Positions 8,573 through 16,398 of a stretch of 48,544 bases of DNA are shown in pieces; position 1 is the stretch's first letter; each line of letters starts with the position of its first letter. Position numbers and translations under genes: made by a program. The stretch comes from an uncultured Eubacteriales bacterium (GTDB lineage Bacteria; Bacillota; Clostridia; Lachnospirales; Lachnospiraceae), in contig ONBN01000009.1 of the NCBI GenBank assembly GCA_900316115.1, positions 1 to 48,544 of the forward strand, given 5' to 3'. The notes under the pieces were generated by a model. That model saw only the letters and a program-made list of their open reading frames with translations, was not told the origin of the DNA and did not search any database.

Positions 8573-8586
8573 GTATCAAATGATAC
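8573..8586. promoter_or_regulatory. Candidate operator of the toxin-antitoxin module
   Basis: GTATCA-AA-TGATAC is a perfect inverted repeat at the expected transcription start, just before the toxin ribosome site. MqsA/Xre-type antitoxins commonly autorepress through such palindromes, so binding by the helix-turn-helix antitoxin at 9052-10080 is likely but not shown. Confidence 0.6.
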
Positions 8587-8601
8587 CTGATGGAGGGCGG
8601 A

Positions 8602-9042
8602 TTGACTGATGAAATAAGGACTCGAATAGAGAGCGAGCTGGAAGTTAAAACTTATTTGCAGAATTTAAAATTTGCACTTAATAATGGAGCAAAGATAAAC
8701 TTTCAGGTCAAAAGATATGTGGACACGAACAGAGATGAAAGATATACAAACCAGTATACAGTAAATATGTTATTTCCAGATGAAAATCCGTTAGATGCAT
8801 TAAGAAGAGAATTATTAAAACTTTCTGTGGAAGATTATATGCGGACTGTAAAAGATATCCGTTTTCCTAAGAGAAGTGAGAAGCGGGAATTTGGAAAGAT
8901 TTACAATGATACAGAGGATGTATATATAAAAATACGGGTTGAGCTTTTGGGAATGTATGGGAGTATGACAACATTTATAATGTCTTTTCATTTTGCAGAA
9001 AAAGCATTTATTCCAGCGATGTTTCCATATAAAAAGCAATAG
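8602..9042 (+). CDS. MqsR-like toxin (predicted mRNA interferase)
   Basis: A 146-residue protein encoded first in a two-gene module. The C-terminal half follows the MqsR pattern: LKLSVEDYMRTVKDI, then FGKIYNDTEDVYIKIRVEL and SFHFAEKAFIPAMFPYK, comparable with the LS..D(Y/F), (E/Q)VY(I/L)KI.V and SFH/SFK stretches of MqsR toxins, which are RelE-fold ribonucleases that cleave mRNA. I place the start at the TTG at 8602, five bases after GGAGG; the ATG at 8590 overlaps that site. The gene is AT-rich compared with its neighbours, and the antitoxin starts nine bases later. The family call rests on pattern matching by eye and is moderate; an unrelated toxin fold is possible. Confidence 0.6.
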   Translation: MTDEIRTRIESELEVKTYLQNLKFALNNGAKINFQVKRYVDTNRDERYTNQYTVNMLFPDENPLDALRRELLKLSVEDYMRTVKDIRFPKRSEKREFGKIYNDTEDVYIKIRVELLGMYGSMTTFIMSFHFAEKAFIPAMFPYKKQ

Positions 9043-9051
9043 GAGGTTTTC

Positions 9052-10080
9052 ATGAATATGAAAATTATTAAAAGTGAAAAATGTCTGTGTGTATGCTGTA
9101 TGGAAATTCATGAAGTAAAGACAGTCCTTGTCAGAGAAAAGGTTACCTTTAAGCGGAGAAAAGTTGATTATGACGCACTTTATCAGTATTGTGATAATTC
9201 AGATGAATTATATATGGATGAACGACAGATACAGGAAAATGATATACGTCTTAAGAACGCATACAGAAAAAAAGAAGGACTTTTGACGTCGGATGAGATT
9301 TGTGCGATCAGAGCAAAATATAACATAAGCCAAAAAGATCTATGTACTTTGTTGGGCTGGGGTGGGAAGACCATTACACGTTATGAAAGCCATCAGGTTC
9401 AAGACAAAGCCCATGACACAATTTTAAAAAAGATAGATGAGGACCCGGAATGGTTTCTCATTTTGTTAAATGATGCAAGGGAATATTTATCAACAGAAGC
9501 ATATCAAAAGTATCTGGGTGTTGCAACTGCATTATATGAAGAAAATAGAGATGCATATTTAAGAAAGGCTATTGAAGCCAGTTATGCAAAATATCAGGGA
9601 AATCAGCTTTTACATGGCAATACGGAACTATCTTTGGACAAAGTAGTTGATATGATAAGATATTTTTCTGCATCAGAGGATGTTACAAATTTGTATAAAG
9701 TGAAATTAATGAAGCTTATGTGGTATGCAGATGCGTTGGCTTACAAAATACGGGGGAGTGCAATTACAGGGTTAGTATATCAGGCATTGCCAATGGGGGC
9801 AGTACCGGTAGGGCATAATTCCATCATCGACCTGAAAAACGTGCCATGTGAAGAAGTAGATATGGGAGAAACCAATGCATATCATTTTGTATTAAAAGGA
9901 AACCAGAGGTTTTTAGCGTTATCAGATGAAGAGAAGAATATTTTAGACATTGTTATACAAAAGTTAGGAAAGATGACAAAAAATGAAATTGTTGCATTTA
10001 TGCATAAGGAACAGGCATATATTATGACAGCATCCAGAGATGTGATTGAATTTAAGTATGCTGAATTTTTGCAAATATGA
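9052..10080 (+). CDS. MqsA-like HTH antitoxin with C-terminal Panacea (SocA/DUF4065) domain
   Basis: A 342-residue antitoxin with three parts. The N-terminus is a Cys-rich MqsA/YgiT-like segment (Cys11, 13, 15, 16 and 47), probably a degenerate zinc site. An Xre-type helix-turn-helix near residues 75-120 contains ISQKDLCTLLGWGGKTITRYE, closely resembling MqsA. The C-terminal half, about 205-330, with YKVKLMKLMWYADALAYK and TGLVYQALPMGAVP, matches the Panacea fold known from hyper-adaptable antitoxins (PanA). It should bind the toxin and repress the module through the palindrome at 8573. The start follows AGGAGG. Low G+C and isolation between terminators suggest acquisition by transfer. Confidence 0.8.
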   Translation: MNMKIIKSEKCLCVCCMEIHEVKTVLVREKVTFKRRKVDYDALYQYCDNSDELYMDERQIQENDIRLKNAYRKKEGLLTSDEICAIRAKYNISQKDLCTLLGWGGKTITRYESHQVQDKAHDTILKKIDEDPEWFLILLNDAREYLSTEAYQKYLGVATALYEENRDAYLRKAIEASYAKYQGNQLLHGNTELSLDKVVDMIRYFSASEDVTNLYKVKLMKLMWYADALAYKIRGSAITGLVYQALPMGAVPVGHNSIIDLKNVPCEEVDMGETNAYHFVLKGNQRFLALSDEEKNILDIVIQKLGKMTKNEIVAFMHKEQAYIMTASRDVIEFKYAEFLQI

Positions 10081-10118
10081 GAAATATGCTCAGTATAAAA
10101 TAAAATCATAAAAACCTA

Positions 10119-10147
10119 TTGACAAAGTAGAGAATACTCGCTATAAT
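10119..10147 (+). promoter_or_regulatory. Consensus sigma-A promoter of cysK
   Basis: Perfect TTGACA and TATAAT boxes with a 17-base spacer, about 120 bases before the cysK start. Transcription should begin near 10154, giving a leader of about 115 nucleotides. Confidence 0.9.
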
Positions 10148-10194
10148 CAGAAACATCAAATACGTAATTCATATATGATAACTAGGAAAAGAAA

Positions 10195-10250
10195 GGCCGG
10201 ACGCAGCACCGGGCAAAGCCTAAAGGCAATTTCGGTGCCAGGCAGCAGGC
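10195..10250 (+). promoter_or_regulatory. Structured cysK leader RNA of unknown class
   Basis: The leader contains nested stems: GCACCG (10206-10211) pairs with CGGTGC (10233-10238), and inside it GCC pairs with GGC across a TAAA loop. Flanking GGCC and GGC segments could form an outer helix. It is short and G+C-rich in an AT-rich leader. It does not match a riboswitch class I can name, and no terminator competes with it. Confidence 0.4.
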
Positions 10251-10267
10251 GGAAAAGGAGAATGATT

Positions 10268-11200
10268 ATGGCGAAAATTAATAAGAGCATTTTAGATCTG
10301 ATTGGAAACACACCTCTTCTTGAGGCTGAGAACATTGAGCGTGCAGAAGGCCTTGAGGCAACTGTCCTGCTGAAACTTGAATATTTTAACCCGGCAGGAA
10401 GTGTGAAGGATCGTATTGCAAGAGCAATGATCGAAGATGCAGAGAAAACAGGCACACTGAAGAAAGGTTCTACTATTATTGAGCCGACTTCCGGAAATAC
10501 AGGTATCGGTCTTGCAGCTATTGCAGCATCCAAAGGATACAGGATCATCCTGACCATGCCTGAGACTATGAGTGTTGAGAGACGTAATATTCTGAAAGCA
10601 TATGGAGCAGAGATCGTACTTACAGATGGTACTAAGGGTATGACAGGTGCCATTGCGAAAGCTAATGAACTTGCAAAAGAGATTCCGGACAGCTTTATTC
10701 CCGGACAGTTTGTGAATCCTGTAAACCCGAAAGCTCATATTGCAACAACAGGTCCTGAGATCTGGAATGATACAGACGGACAGGTAGATATCTTTGTAGC
10801 TGGTGTTGGTACAGGCGGTACACTGACAGGTGTTGGTGAATACCTGAAGAGCAAAAAGCCAGAGGTTAAGATTGTAGCAGTTGAGCCTGCAACTTCCCCG
10901 GTTCTTTCAGAGGGAAAGGCTGGCCCGCATAAGATTCAGGGTATTGGAGCTGGATTTGTTCCGGAGATCCTTAATACCAAGATTTATGACGAAGTGATCA
11001 AAGTTGAAAATGACGATGCATTTGAAACATCCAGAAAGCTGACTAAGAATGAGGGAATCCTTACCGGTATTTCTTCTGGTGCAGCTCTGTATGCAGCTCT
11101 TCAGCTGGCAAAACGCCCGGAGAATAAAGGAAAAACTATCGTAGCCCTTCTTCCGGACAGTGGTGACAGATATTATTCTACACCTTTATTTACGAAATAA
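10268..11200 (+). CDS. cysK: Cysteine synthase A (O-acetylserine sulfhydrylase)
   Basis: A 310-residue PLP enzyme that makes L-cysteine from O-acetylserine and sulfide. The PLP lysine is Lys47 in NPAGSVKDR, the substrate loop PTSGNTG spans 73-79, and the phosphate-binding GVGTGGT and the C-terminal [10 protein letters not shown] are present. The ATG at 10268 is chosen because AGGAG lies seven bases before it; the ATG at 10262 is too close to that site. The Rrf2 regulator gene follows 15 bases after the stop. In Bacillus, CysK also binds the Rrf2 regulator CymR to sense cysteine status; a similar partnership is plausible here. Confidence 0.95.
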   Translation: MAKINKSILDLIGNTPLLEAENIERAEGLEATVLLKLEYFNPAGSVKDRIARAMIEDAEKTGTLKKGSTIIEPTSGNTGIGLAAIAASKGYRIILTMPETMSVERRNILKAYGAEIVLTDGTKGMTGAIAKANELAKEIPDSFIPGQFVNPVNPKAHIATTGPEIWNDTDGQVDIFVAGVGTGGTLTGVGEYLKSKKPEVKIVAVEPATSPVLSEGKAGPHKIQGIGAGFVPEILNTKIYDEVIKVENDDAFETSRKLTKNEGILTGISSGAALYAALQLAKRPENKGKTIVALLPDSGDRYYSTPLFTK

Positions 11201-11215
11201 TCACGGAGGCATAGA

Positions 11216-11650
11216 ATGAAGATATCGACCAAAGGCAGGTATGCCATTCGTCTGATGCTGGATCTGGCCAGCAATGATACGGGGTCACCTATCCGTTTGA
11301 AGGATGTGGCAAAGAGACAGGCTATTTCTGAAAAATATCTGGAACAGATTATTTCTATATTGAATAAAGCCGGCTTTGTCAGAAGTGTGCGAGGTCCCCA
11401 GGGAGGTTATTCTTTGTCCAGGGCACCGGAGGAGTATACGGTCGGTATGATACTCAGGCTTACAGAAGGAAGTCTTTGTCCGGTTGACTGTGCTGCCGAA
11501 GAAAATGGCAGCTGTGACAGGGAGGATACCTGTGTGACACGTATGTTGTGGAAGAAGCTGGATGATGCGATCAGCAGTGTAGTAGATCATGTAAGTCTGG
11601 AAGATCTCCTTTCCTGGCAGAATGCCAGAGCAGATGATTATGTAATTTAA
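11216..11650 (+). CDS. Rrf2-family regulator (CymR/IscR-like)
   Basis: A 144-residue winged-helix regulator beginning with the classic MKISTKGRYAIRLMLDLA. The recognition helix region AISEKYLEQIISILNKAGFVRSVRGPQGGY is followed by four cysteines (88, 92, 100, 106) in the place where IscR holds a [2Fe-2S] cluster, although the spacing CX3CX7CX5C differs from E. coli IscR. Co-transcription with cysK points to control of cysteine supply, iron-sulfur cluster formation, or both. The sequence alone does not separate CymR-type from IscR-type function; the cysteines favour a redox- or cluster-sensing protein. Confidence 0.85.
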   Translation: MKISTKGRYAIRLMLDLASNDTGSPIRLKDVAKRQAISEKYLEQIISILNKAGFVRSVRGPQGGYSLSRAPEEYTVGMILRLTEGSLCPVDCAAEENGSCDREDTCVTRMLWKKLDDAISSVVDHVSLEDLLSWQNARADDYVI

Positions 11651-11672
11651 AGATTTTATATGATATTTAATG

Positions 11673-11710
11673 CTCCCCTGTACAGGTATGCACCTGGCAG
11701 GGGAGTTTTT
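11673..11710 (+). terminator. Terminator after cysK-rrf2
   Basis: CTCCCCTG pairs with CAGGGGAG, extended inwards by further pairing of ACAGGT with ACCTGG, and is followed by TTTTT. It separates the cysteine operon from the phosphate operon. Confidence 0.9.
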
Positions 11711-11780
11711 CGTGATTATACTCAGATGGCAAGCCTTCTGCAATTACACAAACACAGAATTTTACTTTCTCACGATTTCT

Positions 11781-11835
11781 TTTACATGATTTTAACAAAA
11801 CTACGCTTTTTTCTTTTACAAAGGGACTCTACAAT
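11781..11835 (+). promoter_or_regulatory. Candidate Pho box and promoter of the pst operon
   Basis: TTTACA (11781-11786) and TTAACA (11792-11797) are direct repeats with a 5-base gap, the arrangement bound by PhoP of Gram-positive bacteria. Another TTTACA is at 11815-11820 and a possible -10 TACAAT at 11830-11835. No -35 box is needed if PhoP activates. Phosphate-starvation control is inferred from this and from the genes. Confidence 0.5.
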
Positions 11836-11902
11836 AGCACCTGTAAATGAGGCAACAGGAAAAATTAAATAAAGCGAATCAAGAAAGAGGAGAAAGATTA
11901 TC

Positions 11903-12760
11903 ATGAAGAAAAAAATCGCAGCAGTTTTAACAGCAGCAGTATTAGGAGCTACAGCATTTGCAGGTACAGTAAACGCAGCAAGCGGAGATATCACCGTTGT
12001 ATCCCGTGAGGATGGTTCCGGTACAAGAGGTGCATTTATCGAACTGTTCGGAATAGAAGAAAAACAGGGTGATGAGAAAGTAGATATGACTACTGAAGAA
12101 GCAAGCATCACAAACAGCACATCCGTTATGATGACAACAGTTGCTGGTGATGAGAATGCAATCGGATACATTTCCCTTGGATCCCTGGATGACACAGTAA
12201 AGGCAGTAAAGATCGATGGTGCAGAAGCCAGTGTAGAAAATGTATCTGACGGTTCTTACAAAGTATCCCGTCCATTCAACATTGTAACAGGTGATTCCGT
12301 AAGCGATGCAGCACAGGATTTCATTAACTACATTATGAGCGCTGACGGACAGCAGATCATTGAGGACAACGGATACATCAAAGTAGACGCAGAAGCAGCT
12401 GCTTATGAGAGCACATCTCCATCCGGAAAGGTTGTTGTAGCAGGATCTTCTTCTGTAACACCTGTAATGGAGAAACTGGCAGAGGCTTATCAGGAAGCTA
12501 ACAAAGACGTAACTGTAGAGGTACAGCAGAGCGATTCCACAACAGGTATTACATCTGCAAAAGAAGGTATCTGTGACATTGGTATGGCATCCCGTGATCT
12601 GAAAGATGAGGAAAAAGATGGTCTTACAGCACAGGAAATCGCAAGAGATGGTATCGCAGTAATCGTAAACAAAGACAATGATGTAGATGAGCTTACCAGC
12701 GATCAGGTAAAATCCATTTTCACAGGTGAGACAACTACCTGGGATGATCTGGCAAAATAA
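11903..12760 (+). CDS. pstS: Phosphate-binding protein PstS, circularly permuted, no lipobox
   Basis: A 285-residue secreted phosphate receptor for the Pst importer. A Sec signal peptide (about residues 1-26, ending VNAAS) lacks a lipobox cysteine. The two halves are in reverse order relative to standard PstS. The usual C-terminal half comes first, with SREDGSGTR (34-42), ENAIGYISLGS (84-94), SRPFNIVTG and DNGYIKV. The usual N-terminal half follows, with GSSSVTP (181-187), SDSTTGITSAKEG, MASRDL (228-233), DGIAVIVNKDN and IFTGETTTWDDL. Both sets of phosphate-binding residues are kept, so binding is likely. The break lies at the normal crossover between halves, which argues for a real permutation rather than an assembly error. 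Confidence 0.85.
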   Translation: MKKKIAAVLTAAVLGATAFAGTVNAASGDITVVSREDGSGTRGAFIELFGIEEKQGDEKVDMTTEEASITNSTSVMMTTVAGDENAIGYISLGSLDDTVKAVKIDGAEASVENVSDGSYKVSRPFNIVTGDSVSDAAQDFINYIMSADGQQIIEDNGYIKVDAEAAAYESTSPSGKVVVAGSSSVTPVMEKLAEAYQEANKDVTVEVQQSDSTTGITSAKEGICDIGMASRDLKDEEKDGLTAQEIARDGIAVIVNKDNDVDELTSDQVKSIFTGETTTWDDLAK

Positions 12761-12785
12761 ATTTCCCTGATATCACGAAAAAGAA

Positions 12786-12823
12786 CAGCGTCGGTGCTTT
12801 GGAAAAACAGGGCATCGGCGTTG
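12786..12823 (+). other. Intergenic hairpin between pstS and pstC
   Basis: A 12-base-pair stem with G-U pairs joins CAGCGTCGGTGC to GCATCGGCGTTG around a 14-base loop, with no T-run. Such hairpins often protect the receptor mRNA or partly attenuate transcription so that the receptor is made in excess over the permease. Confidence 0.5.
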
Positions 12824-12863
12824 TAACATGTAACCATATCTATCAAAAAAGACAGGTGTATTT

Positions 12864-13721
12864 ATGAATCGAATAAAAGAAAAAGGCATGAAGATCGTGT
12901 TTCTGATCGCAGCATGCACCTCTGTTCTGGCAGTACTTCTGATCTGTATTTTTCTGTTTGCAAATGGACTTCCAACCATTGCACAGATCGGACCTTTAAA
13001 GTTTCTGTTTGGACAGGAATGGAAACCTTCTAACAATAAATTCGGGATCCTTCCAATGATTGTTGCCAGCATTTATGTTACTGGTGGAGCAATTCTGGTA
13101 GGTGTTCCCATTGCAGTTTTTACCTCTGTATTTATGGCAAGATATTGCCCGAAATAAATCTATTGTGTTCTGAAATCAGGAATTGAACTGATGGCCGGGA
13201 TCCCATCTATTGTATATGGATTCTTTGGCCTGGTGTTGATCGTGCCACTGATCAGGGATGTATTTGGTGGACCTGGAGCCAGCATGCTGGCAGCTATCCT
13301 GCTTCTTGGAATCATGATACTTCCGACCATTGTAGGAGTGACAGAGGCAGCCATCCGGGGAGTACCGGAAAGCTATTATGAAGGTTCCCTTGCACTGGGA
13401 GCTACAAAAGAAAGAAGTATTTTTGCAGTTATGCTTCCGGCAGCAAAATCCGGAATCCTGGCAGGTATTGTACTGGGGATCGGCCGTGCTATCGGAGAGA
13501 CTATGGCAGTGGTTATGATCGCAGGAAACCAGCCCAGAATGCCAAAAGGACTGCTGAAAGGTGTCCGTACACTGACCATGAATATTGTAACAGATATGGG
13601 ATACGCAACCGGATTGCACAGGCAGGCATTGATCGCAACGGCTGTGGTATTGTTTGTATTTATTCTGATCATAAATCTGAGTCTTTCTCTGCTGAACAGG
13701 AGGAGTGAAAATGAAGGGTGA
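12864..13721 (+). pseudogene. pstC: Phosphate permease PstC interrupted by an in-frame stop
   Basis: One continuous reading frame encodes a PstC permease of about 285 codons, but codon 98 (13155-13157) is TAA. Before it come the first membrane helix and MARYCPK; directly after it the frame continues IYCVLKSGIELMAGIPSIVYGFFG, the expected next residues of PstC, and runs to the normal C-terminus with the EGSLALGATK and GRAIGETMAV motifs. In relatives the missing position is normally Lys, so a single AAA to TAA change explains it. The second part could restart at the ATG at 13191, but its ribosome site is weak. The rest of the operon is intact. A sequencing error or stop readthrough remains possible. 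Confidence 0.85.
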
Positions 13722-14595
13722 TGCAGCAATGACGATGGAAGGTTCTGTCGCTTATACAGGGACAAAGACGGCAAAACCCAAATATATTGGATCAAAAATC
13801 CTGAAATTTCTGACGATCCTGGCAGCAGGTATAACCTTTGCAGTGTTACTGTTTCTGATCGCATATATACTGGTAAAAGGGGTTCCATATCTGAATAAAG
13901 ATCTGTTTTCCCTTACCTATACATCGGATAATGTTTCACTTGTTCCGGCCCTGATCAATACCTTTATCATGACGATCGTATCACTGGCAATTGCTGCTCC
14001 TCTGGGTATTTTTGCGGCAATCTATCTGGTGGAATATGCAAAAAAAGGAAGCCGTCTTGTGAATGTGATCCGTATTACGGCAGAGACACTTTCCGGTATT
14101 CCTTCTATTGTATTTGGTCTGTTTGGGATGCTGTTTTTTGTAACTGCCCTGAAGTGGAAAATGTCCCTTCTTGCAGGTGCATTTACGATGGTGATCATGA
14201 TTCTCCCGCTGATCATGCGTACTTCAGAGGAAGCCTTAAAATCAGTTCCGGACTCCTACCGGGAAGCCAGTTTTGGCCTTGGTGCAGGAAAGCTACGGAC
14301 GATTTTTACCATTGTGCTTCCTTCAGCAGTTCCAGGAATCCTGGCAGGAGTGATCCTGGCAGTAGGAAGAGTAGTGGGTGAAACAGCAGCGCTGATCTAT
14401 ACCTCCGGTACACTTCCGAAAGTTCCTGACAGTCTGATGGGCTCCGGACGTACCCTGGCTCTTCATATGTATGTTCTTTCCTGCGAAGGTCTGCATATGA
14501 ACCAGGCAGCGGCAACGGCTGTGATCATTCTGTTATTTGTAATGCTTATTAACTGGCTGTCCGGCCGTGTGGCAAAAAGGATAGCGAAAGGATAA
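13711..14595 (+). CDS. pstA: Phosphate ABC transporter permease PstA
   Basis: A 294-residue membrane permease with about six helices. The family motifs are [19 protein letters not shown] near residue 128, and [21 protein letters not shown] plus [15 protein letters not shown], the coupling region that contacts PstB. The start ATG at 13711 has AGGAGGA six bases upstream and overlaps the end of pstC. The N-terminal 30 residues before the first helix are polar. It pairs with PstC to form the phosphate channel; with pstC broken, transport may be impaired. Confidence 0.92.
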   Translation: MKGDAAMTMEGSVAYTGTKTAKPKYIGSKILKFLTILAAGITFAVLLFLIAYILVKGVPYLNKDLFSLTYTSDNVSLVPALINTFIMTIVSLAIAAPLGIFAAIYLVEYAKKGSRLVNVIRITAETLSGIPSIVFGLFGMLFFVTALKWKMSLLAGAFTMVIMILPLIMRTSEEALKSVPDSYREASFGLGAGKLRTIFTIVLPSAVPGILAGVILAVGRVVGETAALIYTSGTLPKVPDSLMGSGRTLALHMYVLSCEGLHMNQAAATAVIILLFVMLINWLSGRVAKRIAKG

Positions 14596-14599
14596 TTTT

Positions 14600-15358
14600 A
14601 TGAGTGAAAAAACAAAAATCCGGATCAGTAATATGGATCTGCATTATGGTAATTTCCATGCATTAAAGAACATTAATATGGAGATACCGGAGAAAAAAAT
14701 AACTGCATTTATCGGCCCCAGTGGCTGTGGAAAATCTACATTATTAAAGTCTTTAAACAGGATGAATGACCTGGTAGAAGGGTGTAAGATCACCGGAAAA
14801 GTAGAACTGGATGGACAGGATATTTACGGGGATATGGATGTAAATATGCTGCGTAAAAGAGTAGGTATGGTTTTCCAGAAACCCAATCCTTTTCCTATGA
14901 GTATTTACGATAATATTGCCTATGGACCAAGAACCCATGGGATCCGTTCAAAGGCAAAGCTGGATGAAATCGTGGAGAAATCCCTGCGTGATGCAGCAAT
15001 CTGGGAAGAGGTTAAGGACAGACTGAAAAAGAGCGCACTGGGTATGTCCGGTGGTCAGCAGCAGCGTCTTTGCATTGCAAGAGCACTGGCAGTACAGCCG
15101 GAGGTGCTTCTTATGGATGAGCCTACTTCTGCACTGGATCCGATCTCTACCTCAAGGATCGAAGAACTGGCAATGGAATTTAAGAAGGATTATACCATTG
15201 TGATCGTTACACATAATATGCAGCAGGCAACCAGAATTTCCGATAAAACCGGATTCTTCTTACTGGGCGAAGTGGTAGAGTTTGCAGATACGCAGAAATT
15301 GTTCTCCATGCCTCAGGATAAGAGAACAGAGGACTATATTACAGGAAGGTTTGGTTAA
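14600..15358 (+). CDS. pstB: Phosphate ABC transporter ATPase PstB
   Basis: A 252-residue ATPase of the phosphate importer, of normal length. Walker A is GPSGCGKST (39-47), the signature is [15 protein letters not shown], and Walker B is [14 protein letters not shown]. The PstB-specific stretch [24 protein letters not shown] and the C-terminal EDYITGRFG are present. It starts five bases after the pstA stop codon. Confidence 0.95.
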   Translation: MSEKTKIRISNMDLHYGNFHALKNINMEIPEKKITAFIGPSGCGKSTLLKSLNRMNDLVEGCKITGKVELDGQDIYGDMDVNMLRKRVGMVFQKPNPFPMSIYDNIAYGPRTHGIRSKAKLDEIVEKSLRDAAIWEEVKDRLKKSALGMSGGQQQRLCIARALAVQPEVLLMDEPTSALDPISTSRIEELAMEFKKDYTIVIVTHNMQQATRISDKTGFFLLGEVVEFADTQKLFSMPQDKRTEDYITGRFG

Positions 15359-15363
15359 AGATT

Positions 15364-16053
15364 ATGGGAACGCATTTTGAAAGAAAGCTGGAAGAATTGC
15401 ATGCACAGATGATCGCAATAGGAAATCTGTGCGAACAGGCGATTACTCTTTCCGCAGAAGCTGTTCGTGGAGGCGGGGATCAGGTCGTCCGTCAGGTATT
15501 TGAAACGGATCGGGATATTGATGCAAAAGAGCGTGAGATTGAAGGACAATGCATGAAACTGCTGCTTCTTCAGCAACCGGTTGCCGGAGATCTTCGGCGA
15601 ATCTCAGCTGCACTTCGTATGGTGGCAGATATGGAAAGAATCGGAGATCAGGCTGCAGATATTGCAGATCTGGCGCTTCATATGGATACTGCAGCAGTAA
15701 AGGTGTCCGCAGATATTGCAGGAATCGCAGATGCTACGGTACATATGGTTCAGGGAAGCATTGAAGCTTTTGTGGACATGGATCTTAAAAAGAGCAGATA
15801 TGTGATCGACAGTGATGACATTGTGGACAATGCCTTTAATGAGATCAAGGAAAACCTGGCAGACCAGATTTATGGTAAAAAGCTGGATGCACGAACAGGC
15901 CTGGATATCCTTATGACTGCAAAATATTTTGAAAGAATTGGTGATCATGCCGTGAATATTGCTGAATGGGTGGAGTTTGCCATTACAGGAGAGCACAGGA
16001 ATAACGAGCATGAGTATGATTTTGAAAAAGAGATGGCTGCTTTTATGAAATAA
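15364..16053 (+). CDS. phoU: Phosphate-signalling protein PhoU
   Basis: A 229-residue helical protein with two PhoU repeats, each holding the conserved metal-binding pattern: MVADMERIGDQAADIADLAL near residue 83 and AKYFERIGDHAVNIAEWVEF near 190. PhoU damps Pst transport and signals to the PhoR kinase when phosphate is plentiful. It starts five bases after pstB. An intact phoU behind a damaged pstC is odd, since loss of PhoU control is normally harmful only when Pst is active. Confidence 0.95.
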   Translation: MGTHFERKLEELHAQMIAIGNLCEQAITLSAEAVRGGGDQVVRQVFETDRDIDAKEREIEGQCMKLLLLQQPVAGDLRRISAALRMVADMERIGDQAADIADLALHMDTAAVKVSADIAGIADATVHMVQGSIEAFVDMDLKKSRYVIDSDDIVDNAFNEIKENLADQIYGKKLDARTGLDILMTAKYFERIGDHAVNIAEWVEFAITGEHRNNEHEYDFEKEMAAFMK

Positions 16054-16256
16054 CTTTTATGAAGTAATACATAACACAGCGATCTGTCTATAATTTGTTA
16101 AGGGTTTTGACCCTATCCCCTATAAGGAGCTGCTGCATGAAAATGCGGTGGCTCTTTTTGAAATGTGGAAGGATTTTCCGTTTCTGGCAATGACAAAACC
16201 GGAAATATCATAATTTATAAGAAAATATATTGTAAAATAGAAAAAAGATTTATGGA
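16054..16256. other. Intergenic region after phoU
   Basis: Holds the terminator at 16127-16159 and an AT-rich segment. No coding signal is visible. It runs into the hairpin element at 16257-16369. Confidence 0.6.
16127..16159 (+). terminator. Terminator of the pst operon
   Basis: GAGC and GCTC enclose an inner pairing of GCAT with ATGC around a GAAA tetraloop, followed by TTTTT. The middle of the stem is imperfect. Confidence 0.65.
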
Positions 16257-16369
16257 CAACACAGCGATTATTGCTATGTTGCATTATGCAAAAAAGATCT
16301 ATGAAAGCCTCGCATGATATATAATCAAAATCTTTTTTGCGATGCAACATGACAATAATTGCTGTGTTG
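16257..16369. repeat. Long-hairpin element E1
   Basis: A 113-base near-perfect inverted repeat with arms of about 40 bases, beginning CAACACAGCGATTATTG and ending with its imperfect complement. The loop holds a 28-base segment (16297-16324) that recurs with one mismatch at 30721-30748 inside element E2. It is non-coding and lies 30 bases upstream of the surface protein start. It looks like a small non-autonomous mobile element or a folded RNA. Confidence 0.8.
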
Positions 16370-16398
16370 AGAGTGTTTGGAAAAGGAGGGCATGATTA

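Noticed and set aside
8573-8586. Same operator as the deoR palindrome at 3146-3158 because both contain TATCAAA
   Set aside because: The spacers and arms differ (GTATCA-AA-TGATAC against TATCAA-A-TTGATA), and each sits at its own regulator's promoter; similarity is probably chance.
10195-10250. c-di-GMP or SAM riboswitch in the cysK leader
   Set aside because: A few short words resemble parts of the c-di-GMP-I consensus, but their order and the required helices do not match; no SAM-box core is present.
13191-13721. Second half of pstC as a separate small permease gene
   Set aside because: It is in the same frame as the first half, continues the family sequence across the stop codon and has only a weak ribosome site.
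16257-16369. E1 as a simple transcription terminator
   Set aside because: Arms of about 40 bases, no final T-run, a true terminator already upstream at 16127, and a core shared with E2.
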